Assembly: GCF_034356035.1 (NCBI RefSeq)
Contig: NZ_CP136423.1
Span: forward strand, 1,550,001 to 1,614,000
Reading direction: 5' to 3'
From: Blautia hydrogenotrophica DSM 10507
GTDB taxonomy: Bacteria > Bacillota > Clostridia > Lachnospirales > Lachnospiraceae
DNA: 64,000 nucleotides
Below are positions 7,560 to 16,423 of this stretch, in pieces; positions within the stretch are counted from its first letter, which is position 1; each line of letters begins with the position of its first letter. Below the pieces are notes generated by a model. It worked only from the letters and a program-made list of their open reading frames with translations, did not search any database and was not told where the DNA came from. Both the position numbers and the translations under genes were made by a program.

Positions 7560-8825
7560 ATGTTCGATAAAGTGATTTTTCACATAGATGTGAATTCAGC
7601 ATTTTTGAGCTGGGAGGCTGTCTATCGAATGGAGGTCCTAGGTGGCAAGGTGGATCTCCGAAAAAAAGTGTGTGCGGTAGGCGGAGATGTTGCCTCGCGC
7701 AGAGGCATTATTTTGGCAAAGTCCATAGGGGCTAAAAAGTACGGGGTTCGTACCGGAGAGAGCATTTTGGAAGCTAGAAAAAAGTGTCCGAATCTGGAAT
7801 TGGTTCCTGCGAACTATCCCTTATACCAGAGGTGCTCTCAGGCTTTTTTGAAGATATTGAGAGAATACTCTCCGTGTGTGGAGCAATATTCCATTGATGA
7901 AGCATTTGTGGATATGACAGGGACAAGATGTCTGTGGGGAGAACCCAGACAGGCGGCAAAGAAGATGAAAGACCGCATTCGTCAGGAATTGGGCTTTACG
8001 GTAAACATCGGAATTTCCAGCAATAAGCTGCTGGCAAAAATGGCCTCTGATTTTGAAAAACCGGATAAGGTTCATACGTTGTTTGTCTCGGAGATACAGG
8101 AGAAGATGTGGCCGCTTCCTGTGTCAGAATTGTTTTTTGTGGGGAGAGCGACGGAGAAAAAGCTGGATACTTTGGGAATTCATACGATTGGGGATTTGGC
8201 TGAAACAGACTTGCAGATTTTAAGAAAACATTTGAAAAAACATGGGGAAGTAATTTGGAGTTTTGCAAATGGAAAGGATGTCTCTTTGGTGGAAGAAGAG
8301 CCGCCTCAGATGAAGGGATACGGTAATTCCACAACAATACCGTTTGATGTGACGGATGCTTCCACTGCAAAGATGATTTTGTTGTCCTTGGCGGAGACTG
8401 TAGCGTCCAGACTACGCAGAGACGGAAGAAAAGCCGAAGTGATTTCGGTGCAGATTAAAGATTTTCAGCTTTGTACAGTCAGTCATCAAAAGACCATGGA
8501 GTTTGCCACAGATATCACCAGTGAGATTCATCGGGCGGCCTGTGAGCTGTTTGAGGAGCTTTGGAATGGACAACCAATTCGGCTTCTGGGAATTCACACG
8601 TCACATCTAAGAGACCAGCAGGAGGCACGTCAGCTGAATTTATTTGACAGAAGCGATTATGAGAAACAGGAAAGGTTGGATGCGGCGATTGACAGAATTC
8701 GAGAGAGATACGGGGTAGATTCTGTGAAAAGGGCGGTGTTTGTGGAAAGCCCGATTGACCATATGTGCGGGAGAGCAACACGGGAAAAGAGAAAGGTTGA
8801 CTACAGCAAAATTCATATAGAATAA
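7560..8825 (+). CDS. dinB: DNA polymerase IV (Y family)
   Basis: 421 residues, translesion polymerase. Catalytic acidic residues are Asp10 in FHIDVNSAF and Asp113-Glu114 in YSIDEAFVDMTG. The VNIGISSNKLLAKMASDFEKP block and helix-hairpin-helix thumb (GRATEKKLDTLGIHTIGDL) are typical. A beta-clamp binding motif QLNLF lies near residue 360. The start at 7560 has GGTGGAG upstream and gives the family-standard N-terminus; an upstream in-frame extension has no ribosome binding site. The fingers segment around residues 20-40 (MEVLGGKVDLRKK) is longer than in E. coli DinB, as usual in Clostridia. Confidence 0.95.
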   Translation: MFDKVIFHIDVNSAFLSWEAVYRMEVLGGKVDLRKKVCAVGGDVASRRGIILAKSIGAKKYGVRTGESILEARKKCPNLELVPANYPLYQRCSQAFLKILREYSPCVEQYSIDEAFVDMTGTRCLWGEPRQAAKKMKDRIRQELGFTVNIGISSNKLLAKMASDFEKPDKVHTLFVSEIQEKMWPLPVSELFFVGRATEKKLDTLGIHTIGDLAETDLQILRKHLKKHGEVIWSFANGKDVSLVEEEPPQMKGYGNSTTIPFDVTDASTAKMILLSLAETVASRLRRDGRKAEVISVQIKDFQLCTVSHQKTMEFATDITSEIHRAACELFEELWNGQPIRLLGIHTSHLRDQQEARQLNLFDRSDYEKQERLDAAIDRIRERYGVDSVKRAVFVESPIDHMCGRATREKRKVDYSKIHIE

Positions 8826-8886
8826 AAGACAAATTTGACAAGGCACCCTGAGTATTTATCGGGGAGCAGCAGTGAATCATATACGG

Positions 8887-8927
8887 CCTCCTGGATTGAA
8901 TCTGTGAAGAATCCAGGAGGATTTTTA
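8887..8927 (+). terminator. Intrinsic terminator after dinB
   Basis: Perfect 11-base arms CCTCCTGGATT and AATCCAGGAGG with a 12-base loop, followed by ATTTTTAT. Confidence 0.9.
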
Positions 8928-8930
8928 TGT

Positions 8931-9011
8931 CATAGGAAAGACCTTGTCATGCTAATGTGTCAAAGCCTTTTCCTATAACAAAAACGCTCCGCTAAGGGGA
9001 AGTTGAAGTTA
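8931..9011. repeat. Dispersed palindromic repeat, copy B (internally deleted)
   Basis: Contains the palindromic module (CATAGGAAAGACCTTGTCA ... CTTTTCCTATA), the link AACGCTCCGCTAAGG, and then directly the GGAAGTTGAAGT tail of the third module. The GC-rich middle present in the copies near 34.6 and 54.2 kb is missing. It abuts the stop codon of the thioesterase gene. Confidence 0.78.
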
Positions 9012-9425
9012 TTCAGTGAGTTGTTTTAGATGTTCGTAGAGCTTTGGGTTCTCCCGTTTTAAGGAGAGCAGTTTTCCCTCTGGACTTATAAAACAATGTT
9101 TGCTGGTGCCAGATGTACACAGACTTCCATCTTTTATATTATGAATCTCATAGGAAAGGCAGAATTTGATGCCGTTGAAGGAGGAAATCCAGGCGGAAAT
9201 CTCCACCGTGTCGCCAAAGCGGACCATTTCTTTGTATTGGCAAGTGACTTCCAAGACAGGGCTGATAATTCCTTTTTCTTCCATTAAGTCGTAGGGACAG
9301 CCGATTTCTTCTAGGAAGGCGACTCTTGCCTCTTCGAACCAGCGAATATAATTGGAATGGTGTACAACTTTCATTTGATCGGTCTCATAGTATTGAACCT
9401 TATGTTTCCAGACACATTTTTTCAT
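9009..9425 (-). CDS. YbgC/FadM-type acyl-CoA thioesterase
   Basis: 138 residues of hot-dog fold. The motif TDQMKVVHHSNYIRWFEEA contains the catalytic aspartate and the NYxRWFEEAR helix of 4-hydroxybenzoyl-CoA-type thioesterases. Probably hydrolyses short or aromatic acyl-CoA in the cytoplasm. An AAGGAGT site precedes the ATG. It is the only minus-strand gene in this part, divergent from the zinc-finger gene at 9585, and ends against a dispersed repeat. Confidence 0.85.
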   Translation of the reverse strand: MKKCVWKHKVQYYETDQMKVVHHSNYIRWFEEARVAFLEEIGCPYDLMEEKGIISPVLEVTCQYKEMVRFGDTVEISAWISSFNGIKFCLSYEIHNIKDGSLCTSGTSKHCFISPEGKLLSLKRENPKLYEHLKQLTE

Positions 9426-9584
9426 AGCAATCTACTCCTTATCTATTAAAATTAGGTGTGAAAAACTTCTGAAATGGATTTCAGCCAACAATCAAATTGT
9501 TTCTATTGTATCATATTTTTTCAGATGATGCTTTCTTTTTTTGGGGGATTTGGATATAATAGAGTCCATAAGGAGGAGACCGCT

Positions 9585-9947
9585 ATGGATTGCAGAACAG
9601 CGGAGAGCTTGGTCAACGCATATATCAATCGGACCTTACCGCTAGATCAATTGGAGGAGTTTATCGATCATGTACGCTCCTGTTCGTCCTGTTATGAAGA
9701 GCTGGAGACTTACTATATCGTTCATTTTGCTATCCAGCATTTGGAAGATGAGAACGAAGAAAATAATGTGACGCTGGATATGTACAAGATGCTGAAGCAG
9801 GATTTGCATAACCGTGAGCTTTATGTACATAGAAAGAAAATTCAGAAGGTTTTGCGCCTGCTCCTGCTGGTGTTCTTTCTGTTGGTGGTGATGGGATTGT
9901 TGATTTTTACCGCCGTGCAGCTGGGGCATATCAAAATTTTAGTTTGA
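9585..9947 (+). CDS. Zinc-finger (anti-sigma-like) single-pass membrane protein
   Basis: 120 residues starting MDCRTAESLVNAYINRTL. The HVRSCSSC motif fits the HxxxCxxC zinc-binding site of ZAS anti-sigma factors, and a single hydrophobic helix (LRLLLLVFFLLVVMGLLIF) lies at about residues 86-106 with almost nothing after it. AAGGAGGAG precedes the start; a TATAAT at 9555-9560 may be its promoter. No sigma factor is next to it, so partner and role are open. It lies directly upstream of polA. Confidence 0.65.
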   Translation: MDCRTAESLVNAYINRTLPLDQLEEFIDHVRSCSSCYEELETYYIVHFAIQHLEDENEENNVTLDMYKMLKQDLHNRELYVHRKKIQKVLRLLLLVFFLLVVMGLLIFTAVQLGHIKILV

Positions 9948-9998
9948 ACGCCTTGGAGGCATTTAGTAACTTCCTTAAAAACGAAAGGCTGGATATAA

Positions 9999-12635
9999 AT
10001 GATGAGTGAAAAAATTTTATTGATTGACGGACACAGTATTTTAAACAGGGCGTTTTATGGACTTCCTGACTTGACAAACTCAGAAGGAAAGCACACAGGG
10101 GCGGTTTATGGATTTCTCAATATTCTGTTTCGGATTTTAGAGGAGGAGAAGCCGCAGTATCTGGCAGTGGCTTTTGATCTTCATGCGCCCACATTTCGTC
10201 ACCAGATGTATGAGGCGTATAAGGGAACACGAAAGGCGATGCCAGAAGAATTGAGGGAACAGGTGCCGCTGATGAAAGAGGTTCTTGAGGCTATGGAAAT
10301 TCCTATCGTTTCTTTGGAAGGGTACGAGGCGGATGATCTGCTTGGCACGTTAGGCAGACGAAGTGAACAAAGAGGGATGGAAGTGACGATTCTGTCCGGG
10401 GACAGAGATTTGTTGCAGCTTGCCACAGATCACGTGTTGATTCGGATTCCAAAGACGACGAAAGGGCAGACGGTGATTGAAAATTATCACACGCAGGAAG
10501 TCATAGAGAAATATCAACTCAGACCGGAACAGATCATTGATTTAAAAGCGTTGATGGGGGATTCCTCAGACAATATTCCTGGAATTCCAGGGGTAGGGGA
10601 AAAGACGGCGACGAAGATTCTGTTGGCCTATGAGAACGTGGAGAATGCCTATGCGCATGTGGAGGAGATCAAGCCCAATAAGGCGAAAGAGTCTCTGAGA
10701 GATCACTATGATCTGGCGCAGATGAGCAAGGCATTGGCGACTATCCATACAGACAGCCCGGTATCCTTTGACTATGATCAGGCCAAGCTAGGCGAACTGT
10801 ACACCCAGAGAGCCTATGAGATGTTTCAGAGACTGGAATTTAAAAATCTGCTTCAAAGATTTGCGTGCGAACCCCAGGAAAATGCTTTGGAAAAAAACTT
10901 TTTTTTCTGCGAAGATCTGCAAGGAGCGGAAACGATTTTTGAAAAAGCTAAAGCCCAGGAAGTGGTTGGTGTGCAGATCTTTGCGGAGGAAGGGGATCTT
11001 TTGGGAGTGGCGATTGCTGTCTCTCGGGAGGAGATCTATTATGTGGAGGTATCAGGCTTTGTGAGCGGAGAGTACCTGGCGGACAAGCTGGCGCAGGTGG
11101 CAAAGCAGACACAGATTGCAGCTTTTCATGTGAAAGTTCTTCTGAAATATGTGAACGTGGAAACCTGGACGCAGACTTTTGGTGCGGAAGTGGCGGCTTA
11201 TCTTCTCAATCCTCTGAAGACGGCCTACGACTACGAGGATATCGGCAAGGAATATCTGGGGCAGATTTTCCCAGGACGCCAGGAGGTGGTTGGCAAGAAA
11301 GGGGACAAGGATGCCCTGGCGGAGAAGCCGGAAGAGATGAAGCGGCTGGGTTGTTTTATGGCTTATGTGGCGCTGGCTGTGAAAGCTCCGCTGGAAGAGG
11401 CTCTGCGAGAGGCAGGTATGGAGAGGATTTTTCAGGAGATTGAGATGCCGTTGGTGTTTACTCTGAATTCCATGGAAAAAGAAGGGATTCAGGTGGAGGG
11501 AGAGGCGCTTCGAGTCTACGGAGAGCAGCTTCAGGTGCGAATTGGTGAGCTGGAGAAGCAGATTTGTGGACAGGCAGGCGAGGATTTTAACATTAACTCT
11601 CCAAAACAGTTGGGGGCCATTCTCTTTGAGAAAATGAAGCTGCCTGGAGGTAAAAAGACGAAGACCGGTTATTCCACGGCGGCGGACGTGCTGGATAAGC
11701 TTGCACCGAAACATCCGATTGTGCGTGATATTTTGGAGTACCGACAGCTTACAAAGTTGAAGTCCACTTATGCAGACGGATTGGCAGGATATATCGGGGA
11801 GGATGGCCGGATTCACTCCACTTTTCATCAGACGATCACCGCCACAGGAAGAATCAGCAGCACGGAACCAAATTTACAGAATATACCGATTCGGATGGAA
11901 TTGGGAAGACTGATTCGGAAAGTGTTCGTGCCGAGAGAAGGGTGTATCTTTTTGGATGCGGACTATTCTCAAATTGAGTTGCGTGTGCTGGCTCATATGT
12001 CTGGGGATGAGAAACTGATTCAGGCTTACCGGGAGGCCCAGGACATTCACCGATTGACTGCTTCTCAAGTGTTTCATACCCCCTTTGAGGAAGTGACAGA
12101 TTTACAGAGGAGAAACGCAAAAGCGGTTAACTTTGGAATCGTCTATGGCATCAGTTCCTTTGGGCTGAGTCAGGATTTGAGTATTACCAGAAAAGAAGCA
12201 GCGGACTATATTGAACGGTATTTTTCTACTTATCCGAAGATCAAGGGCTTTTTGGATGGACTTGTAAAGAAGGGGAAGGAAGATGGCTATGTGACCACGA
12301 TGTTTGGTCGCAGGCGCCCGATTCCTGAGCTGAAGTCTAGTAACTTTATGCAGCGTTCATTTGGAGAGAGAATCGCGATGAATTCTCCGATTCAGGGCAC
12401 TGCGGCGGATATTATTAAAATTGCCATGAATCGCGTCTATTCTAGGCTGAGACAGGAAGGATTGAGATCGAAGCTGATTTTGCAGGTTCACGATGAATTG
12501 CTGATTGAGACTTGGGAAGAGGAGCTAGAGCAGGTGTCAGAGATTCTTCTGGAAGAGATGCGTCAAGCGGCGTCTCTGGACGTGGCTCTGGAAGTAGATA
12601 TGCACACAGGAAAGAATTGGTATGAGGCGAAATAG
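9999..12635 (+). CDS. polA: DNA polymerase I
   Basis: 878 residues in three parts: 5' nuclease (1 to about 285; FDLHAPTFRH, YEADDLLGTL, SGDRDLLQL, GDSSDNIPGIPGVGEKTA), a degenerate 3'-5' exonuclease-like domain (about 300-460), and the polymerase domain (DADYSQIELRVLAHMSGD, RRNAKAVNFGIVYGIS, VHDELLIE). In the middle domain the metal-binding DTET motif is replaced (VVGVQIFAEE) and the later conserved aspartates are also missing, so proofreading is probably absent, as in Bacillus and Thermus enzymes. Two adjacent ATG codons (9999, 10002) are possible starts. coaE begins one base after the stop. Confidence 0.97.
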   Translation: MMSEKILLIDGHSILNRAFYGLPDLTNSEGKHTGAVYGFLNILFRILEEEKPQYLAVAFDLHAPTFRHQMYEAYKGTRKAMPEELREQVPLMKEVLEAMEIPIVSLEGYEADDLLGTLGRRSEQRGMEVTILSGDRDLLQLATDHVLIRIPKTTKGQTVIENYHTQEVIEKYQLRPEQIIDLKALMGDSSDNIPGIPGVGEKTATKILLAYENVENAYAHVEEIKPNKAKESLRDHYDLAQMSKALATIHTDSPVSFDYDQAKLGELYTQRAYEMFQRLEFKNLLQRFACEPQENALEKNFFFCEDLQGAETIFEKAKAQEVVGVQIFAEEGDLLGVAIAVSREEIYYVEVSGFVSGEYLADKLAQVAKQTQIAAFHVKVLLKYVNVETWTQTFGAEVAAYLLNPLKTAYDYEDIGKEYLGQIFPGRQEVVGKKGDKDALAEKPEEMKRLGCFMAYVALAVKAPLEEALREAGMERIFQEIEMPLVFTLNSMEKEGIQVEGEALRVYGEQLQVRIGELEKQICGQAGEDFNINSPKQLGAILFEKMKLPGGKKTKTGYSTAADVLDKLAPKHPIVRDILEYRQLTKLKSTYADGLAGYIGEDGRIHSTFHQTITATGRISSTEPNLQNIPIRMELGRLIRKVFVPREGCIFLDADYSQIELRVLAHMSGDEKLIQAYREAQDIHRLTASQVFHTPFEEVTDLQRRNAKAVNFGIVYGISSFGLSQDLSITRKEAADYIERYFSTYPKIKGFLDGLVKKGKEDGYVTTMFGRRRPIPELKSSNFMQRSFGERIAMNSPIQGTAADIIKIAMNRVYSRLRQEGLRSKLILQVHDELLIETWEEELEQVSEILLEEMRQAASLDVALEVDMHTGKNWYEAK

Positions 12636-13235
12636 ATGAAAGTCATAGGAATTACAGGCGGAGTGGGCGCGGGAAAGAGTACAGTTTTGTCTTACTTGAG
12701 TAAGAGAAAAGGAGCGCAGGTAGTCCAGGCAGATTTAGTGGGGCATGAGGTTATGGCCCCGGGCGGGCCGTGTTGCGGCCCTATTTTAAAGCTGTTTGGA
12801 GAAAGGGTCCAGCGAAAGGATGGTAGCATTGACAGAGCGAAGGTGGCTGCTGTGGTATTTGCTGACAAAGGAAAGCTGGAGGCTTTAAATAAGATTGTCC
12901 ATCCAGCAGTGAAGAAGGAGATTCTCTCACGAATTACTCAGTCGAGAGAGCAGGGGTATAGTTACTTTTTTTTGGAAGTTGCCTTGCTTTTTGAAGATCA
13001 TTATGATGCAATTTGTGATGATTTGTGGTATATTTATGCAGATGAGTCGGTGCGCAGGCAGCGTCTGATGAGTTCCAGAGGGTACTCGAAGGAAAAAATA
13101 GACGGTATTTTTTCCAATCAGATGGCGGACGATTTTTTTCGTTCGCACTGCAATTATGTAGTGGAGAACAATGGAGATTTGGAATTTACCTGCCGCCAGA
13201 TCGAAGAAAGGATACATAGCTATGAGACTCTGTAG
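12636..13235 (+). CDS. coaE: Dephospho-CoA kinase
   Basis: 199 residues. Last step of coenzyme A synthesis: phosphorylates the ribose 3' hydroxyl of dephospho-CoA. The P-loop GGVGAGKST is at residues 8-16, followed by the substrate block QADLVGHEV and the lid region (RRQRLMSSRGYS). It begins directly after the polA stop codon, so the two are translationally coupled, and its end overlaps the next gene by 14 bases. polA-coaE adjacency is common in Firmicutes. Confidence 0.95.
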   Translation: MKVIGITGGVGAGKSTVLSYLSKRKGAQVVQADLVGHEVMAPGGPCCGPILKLFGERVQRKDGSIDRAKVAAVVFADKGKLEALNKIVHPAVKKEILSRITQSREQGYSYFFLEVALLFEDHYDAICDDLWYIYADESVRRQRLMSSRGYSKEKIDGIFSNQMADDFFRSHCNYVVENNGDLEFTCRQIEERIHSYETL

Positions 13236-14019
13236 TATAGCCAGCGGAAGCAGCGGCAACTGCATCTATGTGGGAAGTGACTGTGCCCATGTTCTGGTGG
13301 ACGTGGGAATCAGCAAGAAGAGGATTGAGGAGGGGCTTCGTTCCATTGATATGGATGTGAGAGATATGGACGGTATCTTGATTACCCATGAGCATTCCGA
13401 TCACATGAAAGGTCTAGGAGTGATGTCTCGGAAATATCATCTGCCGATTTACGCCACTCGGGGAACCATAGAGGCGATTCAGGAGATGGCCTCCGTAGGG
13501 AGAATGCCGGAAGGGCTTTTTCATGAGATTCAAGAAGACGAGGAATTCCAGATTAAAGATTTGACAGTACGGCCGTTTCATATTTCCCACGACGCGGCTC
13601 AGCCGGTGGGTTATCGCCTGAACTGTAAGGAACAGTCCGTGGGAATTGCCACAGATATGGGTACTTATGACGATTATACAGTGAGAAATCTTCAAAAATT
13701 GGATGCCCTTTTGTTGGAGGCAAACCACGATGTGAGGATGCTTCAGGTAGGAAGCTACCCTTACTACTTGAAGCGGAGAATACTGGGAAACCAGGGACAC
13801 CTATCCAATGAAAATGCAGGGCAGTTATTGTGCCGACTGCTCCATGATCGCCTGAAGGCAGTTTTTCTAGGACACTTAAGTAAGGAGAACAACTACGAAC
13901 AGCTGGCCTACGAGACGGTCTGCCAGGAAGTGACTATGGGGGACAATCCCTATCAGTCAAAGGATTTTCGGATACAGGTGGCCAGCAGGGAACAGGTATC
14001 AGAGCTAATTACGATTTAG
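13222..14019 (+). CDS. MBL-fold metallohydrolase, YycJ/WalJ type
   Basis: 265 residues starting MRLCSIASGSSGNC, the typical beginning of YycJ/WalJ proteins. The metal-binding motif THEHSDH is present, with later ligands in FHISHDA, ATDMG and GHLS. These are predicted phosphodiesterases or 5'-3' exonucleases, linked in Bacillus to the WalRK cell-wall regulon, but here the neighbours are polA and coaE, which would suit a DNA-repair role. The start at 13222 overlaps coaE by 14 bases; a further upstream start would read far into coaE and is rejected. Confidence 0.85.
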   Translation: MRLCSIASGSSGNCIYVGSDCAHVLVDVGISKKRIEEGLRSIDMDVRDMDGILITHEHSDHMKGLGVMSRKYHLPIYATRGTIEAIQEMASVGRMPEGLFHEIQEDEEFQIKDLTVRPFHISHDAAQPVGYRLNCKEQSVGIATDMGTYDDYTVRNLQKLDALLLEANHDVRMLQVGSYPYYLKRRILGNQGHLSNENAGQLLCRLLHDRLKAVFLGHLSKENNYEQLAYETVCQEVTMGDNPYQSKDFRIQVASREQVSELITI

Positions 14020-14028
14020 GAGGACATT

Positions 14029-14301
14029 ATGAAAAAAACAATTATAACAGTTGTCGGCAATGACAGAGTAGGTATCATCGCCAAAGTTTGCACCTATCTG
14101 GCGGAAAACGGAGTAAATATTTTGGACATCAGTCAGACAATTGTGCAGGGATATTTTAATATGATGATGATTACAGACACAAGCGCATCCAGCAAAGACA
14201 TAGGAGAACTCTCCGGCGAACTAGAGGAGCTGGGAAAGGAAATCGGCGTGGTGATCCGTTGTCAGCATGAAGACATTTTTAATATGATGCACCGAATCTG
14301 A
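14029..14301 (+). CDS. ACT-domain protein (UPF0237 type)
   Basis: 90 residues forming one ACT domain: [20 protein letters not shown] is the first strand and helix with the DRVGI ligand loop. This family is regularly encoded next to UPF0210 proteins, as here (12 bases apart). It probably binds a small amino acid and acts as a sensor subunit. It follows the MBL gene by 9 bases with an AGGAGG site, so it is in the same operon. Confidence 0.88.
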   Translation: MKKTIITVVGNDRVGIIAKVCTYLAENGVNILDISQTIVQGYFNMMMITDTSASSKDIGELSGELEELGKEIGVVIRCQHEDIFNMMHRI

Positions 14302-14312
14302 GGAGAATGACG

Positions 14313-15677
14313 ATGATAAATATTTTTGAGGTAAACGAGACAAATAAGATGATCGATCAGGAAAATCTGGATGTGCGTACGATCACAATGGGAATCAGCC
14401 TGATGGACTGTATGGATTCAGATTTGACTGAGGTCAATCGAAAAGTTTATGAGAAGATCACAAAGAAGGCAAGGCATCTGGTAGCTACCGGAGAAGAGAT
14501 AGAGACGGAATACGGCATACCGATTGTGAATAAGAGAATTTCTGTCACCCCGATTGCGTTGGTGGGAAGTGCGGCATGTAAGACTTCCGAGGATTATGTG
14601 ACTTTGGCTAGAACTCTGGACAGGGCGGCTAAGGAAGTAGGGGTGAATTTTATCGGCGGATATTCTGCCCTGGTTTCAAAAGGAATGACTCCGGCGGAGG
14701 AACTGTTGATCCGTTCCATTCCTCAGGCCTTGGCCTGTACGGAGAGAGTGTGCAGTTCCGTGAATGTGGGCTCTACAAAGACGGGTATCAATATGGACGC
14801 TGTGAAACTGATGGGAGAGATGATTTTGGAGACTGCGAAGGCCACGAAGGAGAAGGACTCTCTTGGCTGTGCAAAGCTGGTGGTCTTTTGTAACGCTCCG
14901 GATGACAATCCATTTATGGCAGGGGCCTTTCATGGGGTCACAGAGGCTGATACTATCATCAATGTGGGCGTCAGTGGTCCTGGCGTGGTGAAAACTGCGT
15001 TGGAGAAGGTAAGAGGCGCAGATTTTGAGACTCTGTGTGAGACGATTAAAAAGACCGCCTTTAAGGTTACGAGAGTGGGGCAGTTGGTAGCCCAGGAGGC
15101 TTCTAAGAGGTTGGAGGTGCCTTTTGGAATTATTGATTTGTCTCTGGCGCCGACACCGGCCATCGGAGACAGTGTCGCCGATATTCTGCGTGAGATCGGC
15201 GTGGAGTATGCGGGAGCGCCGGGCACGACAGCCGCGTTGGCCTTACTGAACGACCAGGTTAAAAAAGGCGGAGTCATGGCGTCATCCGCAGTAGGAGGAC
15301 TCAGCGGTGCGTTCATTCCTGTCAGCGAAGACCAGGGGATGATTGACTCTGTCAATGCCGGGGCTCTGACTTTGGAAAAATTAGAGGCAATGACCTGTGT
15401 GTGCTCTGTGGGCCTGGATATGATCGCAATTCCAGGAGATACGCCGGCATCTACAATCTCCGGCATCATTGCCGATGAGGCTGCCATTGGAATGGTGAAT
15501 CAGAAGACCACGGCGGTACGCGTGATTCCTGTGATTGGAAAAGATGTGGGAGAGATTGTGGAATTTGGAGGCCTTCTTGGCTATGCGCCGATTATGCCGG
15601 TCAACCGGTTTTCCTGTGAGAATTTTGTAAACCGCGGCGGCCGTATCCCCGCCCCCATCCACAGCTTCAAAAACTAA
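14313..15677 (+). CDS. UPF0210/DUF711 (PFL-like fold) protein
   Basis: About 454 residues. The conserved beginning (NEVNKMI-type segment, [15 protein letters not shown]) and the glycine-rich stretches [14 protein letters not shown] and [12 protein letters not shown] identify UPF0210, a family with a pyruvate formate-lyase-like barrel but no glycyl radical motif. Function is unknown; the constant pairing with a stand-alone ACT domain suggests an amino-acid-responsive complex. The ATG at 14313 is favoured over 14307 because AGGAG at 14301-14305 is then 7 bases away. A strong terminator array follows. Confidence 0.9.
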   Translation: MINIFEVNETNKMIDQENLDVRTITMGISLMDCMDSDLTEVNRKVYEKITKKARHLVATGEEIETEYGIPIVNKRISVTPIALVGSAACKTSEDYVTLARTLDRAAKEVGVNFIGGYSALVSKGMTPAEELLIRSIPQALACTERVCSSVNVGSTKTGINMDAVKLMGEMILETAKATKEKDSLGCAKLVVFCNAPDDNPFMAGAFHGVTEADTIINVGVSGPGVVKTALEKVRGADFETLCETIKKTAFKVTRVGQLVAQEASKRLEVPFGIIDLSLAPTPAIGDSVADILREIGVEYAGAPGTTAALALLNDQVKKGGVMASSAVGGLSGAFIPVSEDQGMIDSVNAGALTLEKLEAMTCVCSVGLDMIAIPGDTPASTISGIIADEAAIGMVNQKTTAVRVIPVIGKDVGEIVEFGGLLGYAPIMPVNRFSCENFVNRGGRIPAPIHSFKN

Positions 15678-15680
15678 GAA

Positions 15681-15828
15681 AAAATCCCCGGAAGGGGATT
15701 TTTTCGCTGCTGCTCGTTACAAAAGGAACGAGCAGATACTATTATAGGCCCCGGAAGGGGATTTTTTCGCTGCTGCTCGTTACAAAAGGAACGAGCAGAT
15801 ACTATTAAGGCCCCCGGAAGGGGATTTT
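15681..15828 (+). terminator. Tandemly repeated terminator (63-bp unit, about 2.3 copies)
   Basis: The hairpin CCCCGGAAGGGG with a T tract starts at 15686, 15749 and 15812, exactly 63 bases apart. Between them the second hairpin CTGCTCGTT...AACGAGCAG is also repeated. The first copy ends transcription of the UPF0210 operon; the others look like tandem duplications. Confidence 0.9.
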
Positions 15829-15829
15829 T

Positions 15830-15866
15830 GTTACTGTTCACTCACTTGCAGTCTGTGAACAGTAAC
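15830..15866. repeat. Perfect 12-base inverted repeat
   Basis: GTTACTGTTCAC and GTGAACAGTAAC with a 13-base loop, right after the third terminator unit. The next 130 bases (15867-16000) contain one more hairpin (AAACTGCTGTAAACAGCGGTTT region) and no gene. Confidence 0.8.
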
Positions 15867-16001
15867 ACGCTTCGCGATGCACACAAACTGCTGTAAACAG
15901 CGGTTTGGCGCGAGTATGTCTCGGGATTTTTGCACAAAATGTACAAAAACACCTCGCGGGATATTGGAGATTTGAACAGCAACGATTTTTTCGCTAGGTG
16001 A

Positions 16002-16030
16002 TTGACAAATCCCAATTTTTATAGTAAAGT
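16002..16030 (+). promoter_or_regulatory. Promoter of the T-box/trpXYZ operon
   Basis: TTGACA (16002-16007), 17-base spacer, TAAAGT (16025-16030), just before the T-box leader. Confidence 0.7.
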
Positions 16031-16037
16031 ACTAACC

Positions 16038-16306
16038 AGAGAGAAACCGTTGAGAAAGAAGAGTAGTCTATCGGATGAAATCACAGAGAGCGGCAGGTGG
16101 TGGGATTGTCGTATGGAGCCGGCAGATGAATGGCCTTTCGAGGGCAGCCTGAAATTTTTGAAGAGTAGGCGCTGACGGGAGCCGTACCCGTTATCAAGGC
16201 GGAATGTATGTTAGTACATGAGAAAGAGGACATTTGTCAATTTGAGTGGTACCGCGATAATAAGAAATTATTACCGTCTCAAGCAGGAGCTTGAGGCGTT
16301 TTTTAT
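16038..16306 (+). promoter_or_regulatory. Tryptophan T-box riboswitch
   Basis: The leader has the T-box core GAGTGGTACCGCG (about 16244-16256) and, just after it, a terminator hairpin CGTCTCAAG/CTTGAGGCG with a T run (16274-16306) that shares sequence with the antiterminator. In stem I the specifier position after GATGAA reads TGG (16131-16133), the tryptophan codon. Uncharged tRNA-Trp would thus allow transcription of the downstream transporter. The base after TGG in the core is T, which pairs best with an A discriminator and only by wobble with G. Confidence 0.85.
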
Positions 16307-16423
16307 TGCATAGGGAGCGGATAGCACTCAGAACAATGGAACTCCTTTCTTACTAACACTATTTCGAAGGCTGGCAAACTGCCTTTGAAAGCACAATTAT
16401 TAGTAGAAAAAGGAGAGAAAAAA

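Noticed and set aside
15681..15866. Possible CRISPR array
   Set aside because: The 63-bp units are full tandem copies including the spacers and consist of terminator hairpins; no cas gene is nearby.
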